Positions 26,820 to 35,860 of a stretch of 64,000 nt of DNA are shown here, piece after piece. Where the stretch lies: contig JAIYCG010000012.1 in assembly GCA_027488115.1 (NCBI GenBank), forward strand, positions 42,686 to 106,685, written 5' to 3'. The position numbers and the translations under genes were made by a program. The notes beneath the pieces are model-generated. The model saw nothing but the letters and a program-made list of their open reading frames with translations. It searched no databases and was not told the origin of the DNA. The DNA is from Comamonadaceae bacterium (GTDB lineage: Bacteria > Pseudomonadota > Gammaproteobacteria > Burkholderiales > Burkholderiaceae_C). Position 1 is the stretch's first letter, and each line of letters opens with the position of its first letter.

Positions 26820-27824
26820 ATGAAATTACTGATTACCGGCGGCGCAGGCTTCTTGGGCGCACGACTGGCCCGTGAAATTCTCAAAAAAGGAGAACTGAAC
26901 GGAAATAATGTGACCGAACTTCATATTGCCGACTTGTTCCCCGCGCCTGCAGATTTGTTGGCCGACCCTCGCGTCAAAGGCCATGCAGGCCCCATGCTAG
27001 AACAAGGCACTTTGTTTGAAAGCGGCTTTGATGGCGTGTTCCATTTGGCGTCTGCCGTGTCTGGCGAATGCGAGCAAGACTTTGATTTGGGCATGCGCTC
27101 CAACCTCGACAGCACGCGCTTATTGCTAGAAGGTTTGCGCAAAGCGGGCAATGTGCCTCGCATGGTGTTTGCCAGCTCGGTGGCCGTGTTTGGTCCCGAC
27201 CCCAGCAACCCCATGCCCGACATAGTGACCGACAGCACCCTGCCCTCCCCCCAAACCTCCTACGGCACCCACAAGCTGATGCTGGAATATTTGTTGGCCG
27301 ACTTCACACGCAAGGGCTACATCGATGGCCGTGCAGCCCGCTTAATGACGGTAACCGTGCGCCCCGGCAAACCCAATGGCGCCGCATCTTCTTTCTTCAG
27401 CGGCATCATTCGCGAACCCTTGGCCGGCATGCCCTCTGTTTGCCCAGTCGACGAAAACGTGTCGCACTCTGTGTCTTCCCCCAACAACACCATCAAGTGT
27501 TTGATCACCATCTTTGAAGCCAGTCGCGAAGCCATGCAAGGCCGTTTGGCTTTGAATTTGCCTGGCCTCAATGTCACCGTCAAAGAAATGTTGAAAGCCT
27601 TGGAAGACGTGGCGGGCCCCGAAGTTCGCAAGCATGTGACCTTTGTGCGCAATGAACAAATTGCTGGCATTGTGGCCAACTGGGCCAAAGGCGGCTCGGC
27701 AGAGCGCGCTGCCGCCTTGGGCCTCAAGCCCGACAACTCGTTCAAAGACATCATTCAACAATACATTGACGACTGCAAACTGCCCTACTACCCATCCCAC
27801 GCTTTGGATGGCTTGAAGAAGTAA
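26820..27824 (+). CDS. DenD-like NAD-dependent SDR dehydrogenase
   Basis: A 334-residue extended short-chain dehydrogenase. The nucleotide motif G-G-A-G-F-L-G (7-13), the active-site Tyr148 and Lys152 in T-S-Y-G-T-H-K, and Ser119/Ser120 in F-A-S-S are intact. The sequence pattern resembles D-erythronate dehydrogenase DenD, although the usual partners OtnK and OtnC are absent. It lies between a sugar-acid dehydratase and dgoK, so it probably oxidises a hydroxyl group of a sugar acid feeding the same route. Uronate dehydrogenases are shorter and a worse fit. Confidence 0.78.
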   Translation: MKLLITGGAGFLGARLAREILKKGELNGNNVTELHIADLFPAPADLLADPRVKGHAGPMLEQGTLFESGFDGVFHLASAVSGECEQDFDLGMRSNLDSTRLLLEGLRKAGNVPRMVFASSVAVFGPDPSNPMPDIVTDSTLPSPQTSYGTHKLMLEYLLADFTRKGYIDGRAARLMTVTVRPGKPNGAASSFFSGIIREPLAGMPSVCPVDENVSHSVSSPNNTIKCLITIFEASREAMQGRLALNLPGLNVTVKEMLKALEDVAGPEVRKHVTFVRNEQIAGIVANWAKGGSAERAAALGLKPDNSFKDIIQQYIDDCKLPYYPSHALDGLKK

Positions 27825-27826
27825 GC

Positions 27827-28759
27827 ATGCAACGCAAGCTGGTCGCTGTCGATTGGGGCACCTCCTCATTAAGAGGCGCACTGATCGGCAGCGAAGGCGT
27901 GGTGCTCGAGAAGCGCGCTTTCCCTCAAGGCATCTTGCAAGTGGCGCATGGCCAGTTTCAGCATGTGTTTGAGCAGCGCTTCGGTGATTGGATGGCAGCA
28001 GATACGCTGTGTCTTGTCTCTGGCATGGCAGGCAGCCGCCAAGGTTGGCGTGAAGCGCCCTACTGCCCCTGCCCCAGTGGCTTCGAAGACATTGCACAAC
28101 ACTTGCAATGGATTGAGAAAGATCGTATTGGCATTGTGCCGGGCTTGTCCACTTGGAACGACGATACGCCCGATGTGATGCGAGGCGAAGAAATTCAAAT
28201 CTTTGGCGCCCTCACTTCTCAGCACATTCACAGCGCACAATTTGTATTGCCCGGCACACACAGCAAATGGGCGCACGTGGTAGACGGCAAAATCAAGGCC
28301 TTCAAAACATTCATGACGGGCGAGTTTTATGCGCTGCTCAGTCAGCACTCCATCTTGGCCAAAACTTGCTTGCCCGATGCCCCGCTTAAAAAAGAAGTGT
28401 TCATTGAGGGTGTAATGCAAAGTCAGAAACCTGGGGGGTTGTTGCACCATGCGTTTTCAGCACGCAGCTTGGCCTTGTTTGAAAAACTCAACCCCGCGCA
28501 ATCCAGCAGCTACATCTCGGGCTTGCTGATCGGTGAAGAAATCAAGTCGGCCAAAGACGAGAGATCTGAGAAGCTTGAAAACCAGGCGCCCTTGTTTATC
28601 TTGGGCAACGGTCAACTGACCCAGCGCTACAGCTTTGCCATGAAAGCCTTGGGCCTGCCTGCCACAGCACTGGCCGATGAAGTGACCTGGACGGGTATTT
28701 GGGCGTTGGCGCAGCATTTGTATCCGCAAGATTTCACGCAAAATTTCACGTTAAGCTAA
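27827..28759 (+). CDS. dgoK: 2-dehydro-3-deoxygalactonokinase
   Basis: A 310-residue kinase of the DgoK family with the ATPase-fold phosphate motif V-A-V-D-W-G-T-S-S-L-R-G (6-17), C-L-V-S-G-M-A-G-S-R-Q-G-W and L-P-G-T-H-S-K-W. It phosphorylates 2-keto-3-deoxygalactonate to the 6-phosphate for DgoA, two genes of the De Ley-Doudoroff pathway. The start lies two bases after the DenD-like stop and dgoA follows four bases after its own stop, so the three are one operon. A GAAGAAG stretch before the ATG serves as the ribosome site. Confidence 0.9.
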   Translation: MQRKLVAVDWGTSSLRGALIGSEGVVLEKRAFPQGILQVAHGQFQHVFEQRFGDWMAADTLCLVSGMAGSRQGWREAPYCPCPSGFEDIAQHLQWIEKDRIGIVPGLSTWNDDTPDVMRGEEIQIFGALTSQHIHSAQFVLPGTHSKWAHVVDGKIKAFKTFMTGEFYALLSQHSILAKTCLPDAPLKKEVFIEGVMQSQKPGGLLHHAFSARSLALFEKLNPAQSSSYISGLLIGEEIKSAKDERSEKLENQAPLFILGNGQLTQRYSFAMKALGLPATALADEVTWTGIWALAQHLYPQDFTQNFTLS

Positions 28760-28763
28760 GCGC

Positions 28764-29399
28764 ATGACCCCACAGCTTTCAAAATTTTACGCGCACATGG
28801 ACCAGTTACCTTTGGTCGCCATTTTGCGTGGCTTAAAACCAGAAGAGGCCTTGGACATGGGCCACGCCATTGTGAATGCGGGCTTTCATATTTTGGAAGT
28901 GCCCCTCAATTCGCCTGATCCCTTGCGCAGTATTCAAATTTTGGCGGAAACATTTCCCAATGCCTTGGTAGGGGCCGGCACAGTGACCACCGCGCAACAA
29001 GTGCGCGACATCAAAGCCGTGGGCGGTCAACTGATCATCTCACCCCACCTCGATGACAACGTGGTGTGTGAAGCGGTGAACCTGGGTTTGATTTCGCTGC
29101 CGGGTGTGGCCACACCTTCTGAAGCATTCAAAGCCATTGCATTGGGTGCGCATGGCCTCAAATTATTTCCAGCAGAAATGATCAGCCCAGCCGTTGTCAA
29201 ATCCATGCGCGCTGTCTTGCCTGGCCATGTCCGACTCGTTCCCGTAGGCGGCATTGGCACCCACAACATGGCGGACTATCGCAAAAGTGGCGCATCGGGT
29301 TTTGGCATTGGCTCGGCGCTGTATAAGCCAGGCAAGTCGGCACAGGCTGTGGGTGAATCGGCAGCAGCCTTTGTCAAAGCTTGGCAGGCGCCTGCTTAA
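28764..29399 (+). CDS. dgoA: 2-dehydro-3-deoxy-6-phosphogalactonate aldolase
   Basis: A 211-residue class I aldolase of the KDPG/KDPGal family. Glu45 (L-E-V-P-L-N-S) is the general acid/base and Lys133 (L-K-L-F-P-A-E) forms the Schiff base; G-A-G-T-V-T and G-G-I-G bind phosphate. The L-E-V-P-L-N-S and L-F-P-A-E variants are those of DgoA and separate it from Eda (L-E-V-T-L-R-T, K-F-F-P-A) encoded next to it. Products are pyruvate and glyceraldehyde 3-phosphate. Confidence 0.9.
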   Translation: MTPQLSKFYAHMDQLPLVAILRGLKPEEALDMGHAIVNAGFHILEVPLNSPDPLRSIQILAETFPNALVGAGTVTTAQQVRDIKAVGGQLIISPHLDDNVVCEAVNLGLISLPGVATPSEAFKAIALGAHGLKLFPAEMISPAVVKSMRAVLPGHVRLVPVGGIGTHNMADYRKSGASGFGIGSALYKPGKSAQAVGESAAAFVKAWQAPA

Positions 29400-29443
29400 C
29401 ACCACGTCCCACTGGGTTTTTTCAATTCGACACAATACGCTTT

Positions 29444-29833
29444 ATGAGACTACTTCACACCATGCTTCGCGTTGGCAACCTTCAGCGCTCGATCGATTTC
29501 TACACCAACGTGATGGGCATGAAACTGCTCAAAACATCTGAGAACCCTGAGTACAAATACTCGTTGGCCTTTGTGGGTTATGGCAGCAATCCCGACCATG
29601 CCGAGCTAGAGCTCACCTACAACTGGGGCGTTGAAAGTTATGACATGGGCACGGCCTATGGTCACTTGGCCATCGCCGTGGAGGATGCCTATGCTGCGTG
29701 CGACAAGATTCGCAATGCGGGTGGCAAAGTCACACGCGAAGCGGGCCCCGTCAAAGGCGGTACGACGGTCATTGCCTTCGTCACCGACCCCGACGGTTAC
29801 AAAGTCGAATTGATTCAGCGCAGTTTTAGCTGA
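29444..29833 (+). CDS. gloA: Lactoylglutathione lyase (glyoxalase I)
   Basis: A 129-residue glyoxalase I counted from the ATG at 29444. The four metal ligands are His5, Glu56, His74 and Glu122, identical in number to those of E. coli GloA, so it should be a nickel/cobalt-type enzyme converting the methylglyoxal-glutathione adduct to S-lactoylglutathione. It lies 44 bases after dgoA and could share its transcript. Its end carries the first copy of a 14-base tandem repeat. Confidence 0.93.
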   Translation: MRLLHTMLRVGNLQRSIDFYTNVMGMKLLKTSENPEYKYSLAFVGYGSNPDHAELELTYNWGVESYDMGTAYGHLAIAVEDAYAACDKIRNAGGKVTREAGPVKGGTTVIAFVTDPDGYKVELIQRSFS

Positions 29834-29864
29834 CGGGTTTCAGCTGATAAGTTTCAGCTGACAA
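29823..29864. repeat. Three tandem 14-base repeats across convergent gene ends
   Basis: Copies of GTTT(T/C)AGCTGA start at 29823, 29837 and 29851, exactly 14 bases apart, each followed by a variable three-base tail. Each contains AGCTGA with an in-frame stop option, and two have the palindrome CAGCTG. The block spans the stop codons of gloA and eda. It looks like a local tandem duplication. Confidence 0.7.
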
Positions 29865-30499
29865 GCTTCACGGGCCAGCTGTTCAATGCGGGCCCAGTCG
29901 CCTTTGGCCAAGGCATCGGCAGGCACCAACCATGAGCCGCCCACGCATGCCACATTGGACAAGCTGAGAAACTCGTGGGCGTTTTGAGGTGTCACGCCAC
30001 CGGTGGGGCAAAAGCGCACATCAAAGAAGGGACCGCCCCACGCTTTGAGCATGGCAGGGCCGCCTGCTTGCATGGCGGGGAAGAATTTCAATTCGGTGTA
30101 ACCGTCTTCTTGCGCCATCATGATTTCGCTGCCCGTGGCCACACCGGGCAACAAAGACAAACCTTGATCGCGACAGGCTTGGCCCACGGCCGATGTGTAA
30201 CCAGGGCTCACGGCAAACTTAGCACCGGCATTGGCCGCAGCCTTGGCGTCTGCGGCACTGCGCACCGTACCAGCACCCACCACAGCATCGGGCACTTCTT
30301 TGGCAATGGCTTCCATGCAAGCCAAAGCTTGCGGGGTGCGCAATGTCACTTCCAACATGCGAATGCCACCAGCCACCAAAGCGCGGGCCATGGGCACAGC
30401 GTGTGCCACATCGTTCAACACAATGACGGGAATGACGGGGGCGTCTTGCATCACTTGCAAGGCGGTCAGTTGTGATGTGTTCATAGAGTTCAAAGCCAT
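29840..30499 (-). CDS. eda: KDPG aldolase (2-dehydro-3-deoxy-phosphogluconate aldolase)
   Basis: A 219-residue aldolase with Glu50 (L-E-V-T-L-R-T) and Schiff-base Lys138 (E-L-K-F-F-P-A), G-A-G-T-V-R and G-G-V-T phosphate loops. It cleaves KDPG into pyruvate and glyceraldehyde 3-phosphate, the last step of the Entner-Doudoroff pathway. The start at 30499 is supported by the ribosome site AAGAAGGGG seven bases before the ATG, located inside edd; the overlap with edd is 10 bases. Its end lies in a tandem repeat, six bases from the gloA stop. Confidence 0.93.
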   Translation of the reverse strand: MALNSMNTSQLTALQVMQDAPVIPVIVLNDVAHAVPMARALVAGGIRMLEVTLRTPQALACMEAIAKEVPDAVVGAGTVRSAADAKAAANAGAKFAVSPGYTSAVGQACRDQGLSLLPGVATGSEIMMAQEDGYTELKFFPAMQAGGPAMLKAWGGPFFDVRFCPTGGVTPQNAHEFLSLSNVACVGGSWLVPADALAKGDWARIEQLAREACQLKLIS

Positions 30500-32337
30500 G
30501 TGCAGGCCCCTTCTTCAGCTTTCAGCGCATGCTTGCGCAAATTGGTAAACAGTTCTCGTCCCATGCCGCGGCTGTTGGCCGCTTGCAGTTCTGGGGGCAT
30601 GGTAGCGGGAATTCGAGCACTCCAAGTTTCTGGATCGACCAAGACTTGCAAAGTGCCAGCCACCGCATCCATGCGAATCAAGTCACCGTTTTGGACGCGC
30701 GACAAGGGCCCACCCGATGCTGCCTCTGGCGATACGTGAATGGCTGCGGGCACTTTGCCAGAAGCACCACTCATGCGACCATCGGTGACCAAGGCGACCT
30801 TGAATCCTTGTTCTTGCAACACGGCCAAGGGCGGTGTGAGTTTGTGCAACTCGGGCATGCCATTGGCTTGCGGGCCTTGCCAGCGCACCACACACACCAC
30901 ATCTTTGGCCAAGTTGCCAGCTTGAAACGCTGCCAACAATTCTTCTTGTGAATCGAATACTTGTGCAGGTGCTTCAATCACATGCAGTGCTTCTGGCACA
31001 GCAGACACCTTGATGACACTGCGGCCCAAATTGCCCTGTAACAAACGTAAACCACCGGTGGCATTGAAGGGTGCCGTGGCTGGACGCACCACTGTTTCGT
31101 CTTTGGAAGCACCAATGTCTTCCCAAGCCAACTTGCCATTCACACCCACGGGCTTTTGTGTGAATTCGCGAATGCCACCCGCACGAACGGTCAATACATC
31201 GGCATGCATGAAACCAGCATCTAACAACTCACGAATGACAAAACCTGGGCCGCCCGCAGCTTGGAATTGGTTCACGTCGGCACTGCCATTGGGGTACACA
31301 CGCGACAACAAAGGCACCACATCTGACAGCGCAGAAAAATCGTCCCAGTCAATGATCAAGCCTGCAGCACGTGCCACAGCCACCCAGTGAATCAAGTGAT
31401 TGGTCGAACCACCGGTGGCCAACAAGGCCACCATGGCATTGACGATGCAACGCTCGTCTACCAAATGACCAATGGGCGTGAAGCTTTTAGCTTTGACCAG
31501 CTGCAACACCGTGCGCACCGATTCGCGCGTCAGTTCATTGCGAAGGCCATCGCCTGGATTGACAAACGCTGTGCCTGGCACATGCAAGCCCATGGCTTCG
31601 AGCAACATTTGGTTGCTGTTGGCCGTGCCGTAAAACGTACACGTGCCTTCACCATGATAAGCCGCAGACTCTGCCTTCAACAATTCAGCGCGACCCACCA
31701 AGCCTTGTGCAGCTTGCTCTCGCACTTTGGATTTTTCATTGTTCGACAAACCACTGCCCATAGGACCAGCGGGCACAAACACCGTTGGCAAATGACCAAA
31801 CTGCAACGCACCAATCAACAAGCCCGGCACAATTTTGTCGCACACACCCAGCATGAGTGCGGCATCAAATACATCGTGACTTAAGGACACAGCGGTTGAC
31901 ATGGCAATCACATCGCGGCTGAACAAACTCAACTCCATGCCAGGTGTCCCTTGCGTCACGCCATCGCACATGGCTGGCACACCGCCTGCTACTTGCGCCG
32001 TAGCGCCCCACTTGCGTGCTTCATCTTTGACCAAGTCGGGGTAGTGTTGCAACGGCGCATGGGCAGACAATAAATCGTTGTAGGCCGTCACCACAGCAAT
32101 GTTGGGACTGTGTTCGGTGGCACTCACTACTGGAATGGCCGCAAGGCCTGAGGCACGTGACTTGTCTGCTGGGGGCATTGCCGCAAAAGCATGCGCCACA
32201 TTGGCACAGCCCAAACGGTCAGCCCCTGGCTTTCTGGCCGCAGCTTCATCGACTTGCAGCAGATAGGCGGTTCGCGTCGATTGGCTGCGCTGAGCAATGC
32301 GGGCGGTCACTTTGGCAACTGTGGCATTCAGGGTCAT
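30490..32337 (-). CDS. edd: 6-phosphogluconate dehydratase
   Basis: A 615-residue IlvD/EDD-family enzyme of the Edd branch: Cys124 ([10 protein letters not shown]), Cys166 (G-V-C-D-K-I-V-P-G) and Cys233 ([13 protein letters not shown]) are the cluster ligands, and [10 protein letters not shown] type block follows the first. Length matches E. coli Edd (603). It is the first gene of the edd-eda operon. A perfect 15-base palindrome 30 bases upstream of its start is a likely HexR-type operator. There is no zwf or pgl beside it. Confidence 0.94.
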   Translation of the reverse strand: MTLNATVAKVTARIAQRSQSTRTAYLLQVDEAAARKPGADRLGCANVAHAFAAMPPADKSRASGLAAIPVVSATEHSPNIAVVTAYNDLLSAHAPLQHYPDLVKDEARKWGATAQVAGGVPAMCDGVTQGTPGMELSLFSRDVIAMSTAVSLSHDVFDAALMLGVCDKIVPGLLIGALQFGHLPTVFVPAGPMGSGLSNNEKSKVREQAAQGLVGRAELLKAESAAYHGEGTCTFYGTANSNQMLLEAMGLHVPGTAFVNPGDGLRNELTRESVRTVLQLVKAKSFTPIGHLVDERCIVNAMVALLATGGSTNHLIHWVAVARAAGLIIDWDDFSALSDVVPLLSRVYPNGSADVNQFQAAGGPGFVIRELLDAGFMHADVLTVRAGGIREFTQKPVGVNGKLAWEDIGASKDETVVRPATAPFNATGGLRLLQGNLGRSVIKVSAVPEALHVIEAPAQVFDSQEELLAAFQAGNLAKDVVCVVRWQGPQANGMPELHKLTPPLAVLQEQGFKVALVTDGRMSGASGKVPAAIHVSPEAASGGPLSRVQNGDLIRMDAVAGTLQVLVDPETWSARIPATMPPELQAANSRGMGRELFTNLRKHALKAEEGACTWL

Positions 32338-32366
32338 GAGAGGTATCTTTGATAAGTGATTCAGCT

Positions 32367-32381
32367 TGTAACTTTGTTACA
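32367..32381. promoter_or_regulatory. HexR-like operator upstream of edd
   Basis: TGTAACTTTGTTACA is a perfect inverted repeat of six bases each side with a three-base centre. Its outer arms TGTAA and TTACA equal those of the proteobacterial HexR consensus (TGTAA-N5-TTACA), and edd is a classical HexR target. No hexR gene lies in the window, so the regulator itself is inferred. Confidence 0.65.
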
Positions 32382-32390
32382 TATTGAATG

Positions 32391-32440
32391 GTAACTCGAC
32401 AACTTCCTCTTTGGTGCACTCATAGTTACAGACAGGTTAC
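32391..32440. promoter_or_regulatory. Additional GTAAC/GTTAC half-sites in the edd promoter region
   Basis: Extra half-sites occur at 32391-32395 (GTAAC), 32425-32429 and 32436-32440 (both GTTAC). The last two are 11 bases apart, about one helical turn, in the same orientation. Together with the palindrome they could form a cooperative binding region. They also lie upstream of the divergent ChaC-like gene. Confidence 0.4.
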
Positions 32441-32541
32441 GAATTTTCTAGGTGCGCTAAGTCATCTCCTCTGGTTTGCCATCAAAATAGCCACATTCCA
32501 ACCGCTTAAACACTTTGAAATCTCCAATCCCTCCCCTCGGT

Positions 32542-33120
32542 ATGAGATCCGACCAAGCGATTTGCGAGCCCACCAAAGAGGCCTTCTTGTCACAATGGCC
32601 TGCAGATCAAGATTTGTGGGTGTTCGGCTATGCCTCTCTCATTTGGCGACCCGAATTCGACGTGCTCGAACAACACCTCAGCAAAGTTCAAGGCTGGCAT
32701 CGAGCCCTGAAAATGTGGAGCCGTTTGAACCGAGGTTCTCCAGAATGTCCAGGTTTGGTTTTTGCGCTTCTGTCAGGGGGTAGCTGCCAAGGCATGGTGT
32801 TCAGAACGCCTGCCGCAAACGTCAAGCAAACCATCGAGAAATTGTGGTTCAGAGAAATGCCCAACAACGTTTACACCACGCGTTGGTTGCAATGCCCGAC
32901 ACCCCATGGCCCCGTCAATGCATTGGCCTTTACATTGCCGCGCAACAGCCCAAGCTACACGGGCAACCTATCCCCTTTTCAATACAAGCACATCTTTCAA
33001 CATGCCAAAGGCCGCTACGGCACCACCTTAGACTACGCACTAGAAACCCTGAACAGCTTGAAACAACACGGCATTCAAGACAAGTCCCTTGCGGCCTTGT
33101 TGGAACATGCCAAGGACTGA
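32542..33120 (+). CDS. ChaC-like gamma-glutamylcyclotransferase
   Basis: A 192-residue protein of the ChaC/GGCT-like fold. The substrate-binding motif appears as F-G-Y-A-S-L-I-W (28-35) and the candidate catalytic acid is Glu105 in F-R-E-M. ChaC enzymes split glutathione into 5-oxoproline and Cys-Gly. I prefer the ATG at 32542; a TTG at 32515 is in frame but lacks a ribosome site. pdxH follows two bases after the stop, so they are co-transcribed. Confidence 0.85.
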   Translation: MRSDQAICEPTKEAFLSQWPADQDLWVFGYASLIWRPEFDVLEQHLSKVQGWHRALKMWSRLNRGSPECPGLVFALLSGGSCQGMVFRTPAANVKQTIEKLWFREMPNNVYTTRWLQCPTPHGPVNALAFTLPRNSPSYTGNLSPFQYKHIFQHAKGRYGTTLDYALETLNSLKQHGIQDKSLAALLEHAKD

Positions 33121-33122
33121 CC

Positions 33123-33755
33123 ATGAACATCGCTGATTTGCGCAAGAGTTACGAAAAAGCCGAGCTGAGTGAAGACGCGTCTGACGCCAACCCCCTCCAA
33201 CAATTCGAGCGCTGGCTGAACGAGGCCATTCACTCTGAAGTACCCGAACCCAATGCCATGACAGTTGCCACAGTGGCCAGCAACTTGAGGCCCAGCACGC
33301 GGGTCGTGCTGATCAAAGGCTACGACGAACGAGGTATCGTTTGGTATACCAATTACGACAGTCGCAAAGGCCAAGAGCTAGCGGGCAACCCCTTTGCAGC
33401 GCTGCAATTTCATTGGGTTGAACTTGAGCGTGTCGTGCGCATCGAGGGCAGAATGGAAAAAATAAGCGAAGCAGACAGCGATGCCTATTTTCACAGCCGA
33501 CCGCTTGATTCGCGAATTGGTGCTTGGGCTTCGCCGCAAAGTCAAGTCATCGACGGACGAACGGTGTTAGTCACCAACGCCGCAAAATACGCTGCACAGT
33601 TCATGTTGAACCCACCCCGCCCACCGCATTGGGGTGGCTATCGCTTGGTGCCTGATGAATGGCAGTTTTGGCAAGGCCGCAAAAGTCGCCTTCACGATAG
33701 ATTGCGCTATCGCCTCAACGAAGGCGATTGGATTCGCGAACGCTTGGCACCTTAA
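33123..33755 (+). CDS. pdxH: Pyridoxamine 5'-phosphate oxidase
   Basis: A 210-residue FMN enzyme that makes pyridoxal 5'-phosphate. Family blocks are visible: R-K-S-Y near the N-terminus, [43 protein letters not shown] and the C-terminal W-x-G-R-x-S-R-L-H-D-R with R-L-A-P end. The start M-N-I-A-D-L-R at 33123 gives the usual length. Spacing of two bases from the ChaC-like gene implies coupling. Confidence 0.94.
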   Translation: MNIADLRKSYEKAELSEDASDANPLQQFERWLNEAIHSEVPEPNAMTVATVASNLRPSTRVVLIKGYDERGIVWYTNYDSRKGQELAGNPFAALQFHWVELERVVRIEGRMEKISEADSDAYFHSRPLDSRIGAWASPQSQVIDGRTVLVTNAAKYAAQFMLNPPRPPHWGGYRLVPDEWQFWQGRKSRLHDRLRYRLNEGDWIRERLAP

Positions 33756-33836
33756 AAGGCAAGCCACTGCACCCCAATTGAACTTGGCACAGGCAAAGTT
33801 AATTGACCGGAGGGCTGTGAAGCTTAGCGTGAACGA

Positions 33837-34388
33837 TCACGCCGACTTCATCCATTCAGAAAACGTTTTTTTAAACTTCCAAACTTTGGGGGCAGCCACT
33901 GCCAAGCAATAGCCTTGCGTTGGATTGCGTTCGAAGAAGTCTTGGTGATAGTCCTCAGCAGCGGCGTAGTTGTCCAATTGAAGGAGCTCGGTGACAAGGG
34001 GGGATTCAAAAATGTTTTCGGCTTCAATTTCGGCCATGATGGTCTTGGCCACTTCGGCCTGCGCAGGCTTTGTAAAGTAGATGCCGCTTCTGTATTGCGT
34101 GCCGCGGTCATTGCCTTGGCGGTTCAAAGTGGTGGGGTCGTGAATGACAAAGAAAATTTCTAACAAGACCCGAGTGCTGATGACCTGCGGGTCGTAGACC
34201 AGTCTTACCACCTCGTTGTGACCCGTTAAACCTGAGCAGACTTGCTCGTAAGTTGGGTTTCGGGTTTGGCCATTGCAATAGCCCGACTCGACGTCCAAGA
34301 CACCTTTGACTTGGACAAAGACAGCTTCGGTACACCAGAAGCAGCCGCCCCCTAGGACCAATGTTTCAGCATGAGATGGTATTTTCAT
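33837..34388 (-). CDS. msrA: Peptide methionine sulfoxide reductase MsrA
   Basis: A 183-residue MsrA with the active-site motif G-G-G-C-F-W-C-T-E (Cys16 nucleophile). It includes G-Y-C-N-G, V-R-L-V-Y-D-P and Y-R-S-G-I-Y, which are typical. It repairs the S-epimer of methionine sulfoxide. Cys19 in the same motif and further Cys near the end may serve in recycling. The gene is convergent with pdxH and divergent from gcdH. Confidence 0.94.
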   Translation of the reverse strand: MKIPSHAETLVLGGGCFWCTEAVFVQVKGVLDVESGYCNGQTRNPTYEQVCSGLTGHNEVVRLVYDPQVISTRVLLEIFFVIHDPTTLNRQGNDRGTQYRSGIYFTKPAQAEVAKTIMAEIEAENIFESPLVTELLQLDNYAAAEDYHQDFFERNPTQGYCLAVAAPKVWKFKKTFSEWMKSA

Positions 34389-34545
34389 GTCTCCATTTTG
34401 ACCGAAAACAACAGCATCGGGCTCAAAAACCCCGAATCAAGTAGCACTTGCCAGCGGTCCCAAGGGTTTCCCAATGGGACAAGTCCATGGAACAATTCAC
34501 ATCGGGATAAAATTTAGGTTCTTTTATGTTTGACGGATCTAAATC

Positions 34546-35733
34546 ATGAAGCCTTCCTTTCAGTGGCAAGACCCCTTTTTGCTCAACTCACAACTGAGCG
34601 ATGACGAAAGGGCCATCGTCGATGCTGCCCATGATTTCTGCCAAGAGAAGCTGCAAACGCGTGTTCTGATGGCCGCTCGTCACGAGAAATTTGACCCCGA
34701 AATCATGAACGAGTTTGGCAGCATGGGTTTCTTGGGCTCCACCATCGACGGCTACGGCTGTGCTGGCTTGAACTACGTCAGCTATGGCTTGGTGGCCCGC
34801 GAAGTAGAACGCGTTGACAGCGGCTACCGCAGTGCCATGAGCGTGCAAAGCTCCTTGGTGATGTTCCCCATCCACGAGTATGGCTCTGAGGCACAACGTC
34901 AAAAATACCTGCCTAAATTGGCCACGGGTGAATGGGTCGGTTGTTTCGGTCTCACCGAACCCAACCATGGCTCTGACCCAGCAAGCATGATCACCCGCGC
35001 CAAGCCTGTGGATGGCGGTTTCATCATGAAGGGCGCCAAGATGTGGATTACCAACGCCCCCATTGCTGATGTGTTTGTGGTGTGGGCCAAACTTGAAAGC
35101 GAAGGCGATGGCCAATCAGCCATCCGCGGTTTCATTCTCGAGAAAGGCATGAAGGGCCTTACAGCGCCCAAGATTGAAGGCAAGATGAGCTTGCGCGCTA
35201 GCATCACCGGCGAAATCGTCATGGACGATGTGTTTGTGCCCGAAACAAACATGTTGCCCAATGTGTCTGGTCTAAAGGGCCCCTTCGGTTGCTTGAACAA
35301 GGCCCGCTACGGCATTGCCTGGGGTGCCTTGGGTGCTGCAGAAGATTGCTGGCACCGTGCCCGTCAATACACGCTGGACCGCGTTCAGTTCGGTCGCCCC
35401 TTGGCTCAAAACCAATTGATCCAAAAGAAATTGGCCGACATGCAAACGGAAATCACTTTGGGTTTGCAAGGCTGTTTGCGCGTTGGACGCCTCATGGACG
35501 AAGGCCAAGCTGTGCCCGAAATGATCAGCCTGATCAAGCGCAACAGTTGCGGTAAAGCCTTGGACGTCGCGCGCATGGCGCGGGATATGCACGGCGGCAA
35601 TGGCATTCACGATGAATACCACGTCATTCGTCACATGATCAACTTAGAAACTGTCAACACCTATGAAGGCACACACGATGTACATGCCCTCATTTTGGGT
35701 CGTGCACAAACCGGGTTGCAGGCTTTTTATTGA
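34546..35733 (+). CDS. gcdH: Glutaryl-CoA dehydrogenase
   Basis: A 395-residue acyl-CoA dehydrogenase. [12 protein letters not shown] binds [12 protein letters not shown] is a glutaryl-CoA dehydrogenase signature, and the catalytic base is Glu374 in Y-E-G-T-H-D-V-H. It oxidatively decarboxylates glutaryl-CoA to crotonyl-CoA in lysine/tryptophan/aromatic catabolism. A strong intrinsic terminator follows, so it is transcribed alone. Confidence 0.93.
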   Translation: MKPSFQWQDPFLLNSQLSDDERAIVDAAHDFCQEKLQTRVLMAARHEKFDPEIMNEFGSMGFLGSTIDGYGCAGLNYVSYGLVAREVERVDSGYRSAMSVQSSLVMFPIHEYGSEAQRQKYLPKLATGEWVGCFGLTEPNHGSDPASMITRAKPVDGGFIMKGAKMWITNAPIADVFVVWAKLESEGDGQSAIRGFILEKGMKGLTAPKIEGKMSLRASITGEIVMDDVFVPETNMLPNVSGLKGPFGCLNKARYGIAWGALGAAEDCWHRARQYTLDRVQFGRPLAQNQLIQKKLADMQTEITLGLQGCLRVGRLMDEGQAVPEMISLIKRNSCGKALDVARMARDMHGGNGIHDEYHVIRHMINLETVNTYEGTHDVHALILGRAQTGLQAFY

Positions 35734-35762
35734 ACATTGATACAAAGCAAGCTCAGCGCAAG

Positions 35763-35787
35763 AGACCGCCATAGGCGGTCTTTTTTT
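35763..35787 (+). terminator. Intrinsic terminator after gcdH
   Basis: AGACCGCC (35763-35770), loop ATA, GGCGGTCT (35774-35781), then a run of six further Ts. This is a textbook Rho-independent terminator about 30 bases after the gcdH stop. Confidence 0.93.
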
Positions 35788-35835
35788 GGGCCCAAGTCAG
35801 CGCGGAAGCTTGACGGCTGTAGGCGTGAGAATTAC

Positions 35836-35855
35836 ATTACTAACCTACGAGTCAT
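35836..35855. promoter_or_regulatory. Candidate TetR operator
   Basis: ATTACT (35836-35841), eight-base centre, AGTCAT (35850-35855): an inverted repeat with one mismatch immediately before the TetR gene's GTG. Autoregulation by a TetR protein at such a site would be usual. The call rests on shape and place only. Confidence 0.35.
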
Positions 35856-35860
35856 TAAAC

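Noticed and set aside
29823..29864. CRISPR-like or attachment-site reading of the 14-base repeats
   Set aside because: Units are contiguous with three-base spacers, far too short for CRISPR, and no integrase or cas gene is near.
35786..35860. N-terminal extension of TetR from TTG 35786
   Set aside because: It begins inside the gcdH terminator and the extra residues match no TetR pattern.
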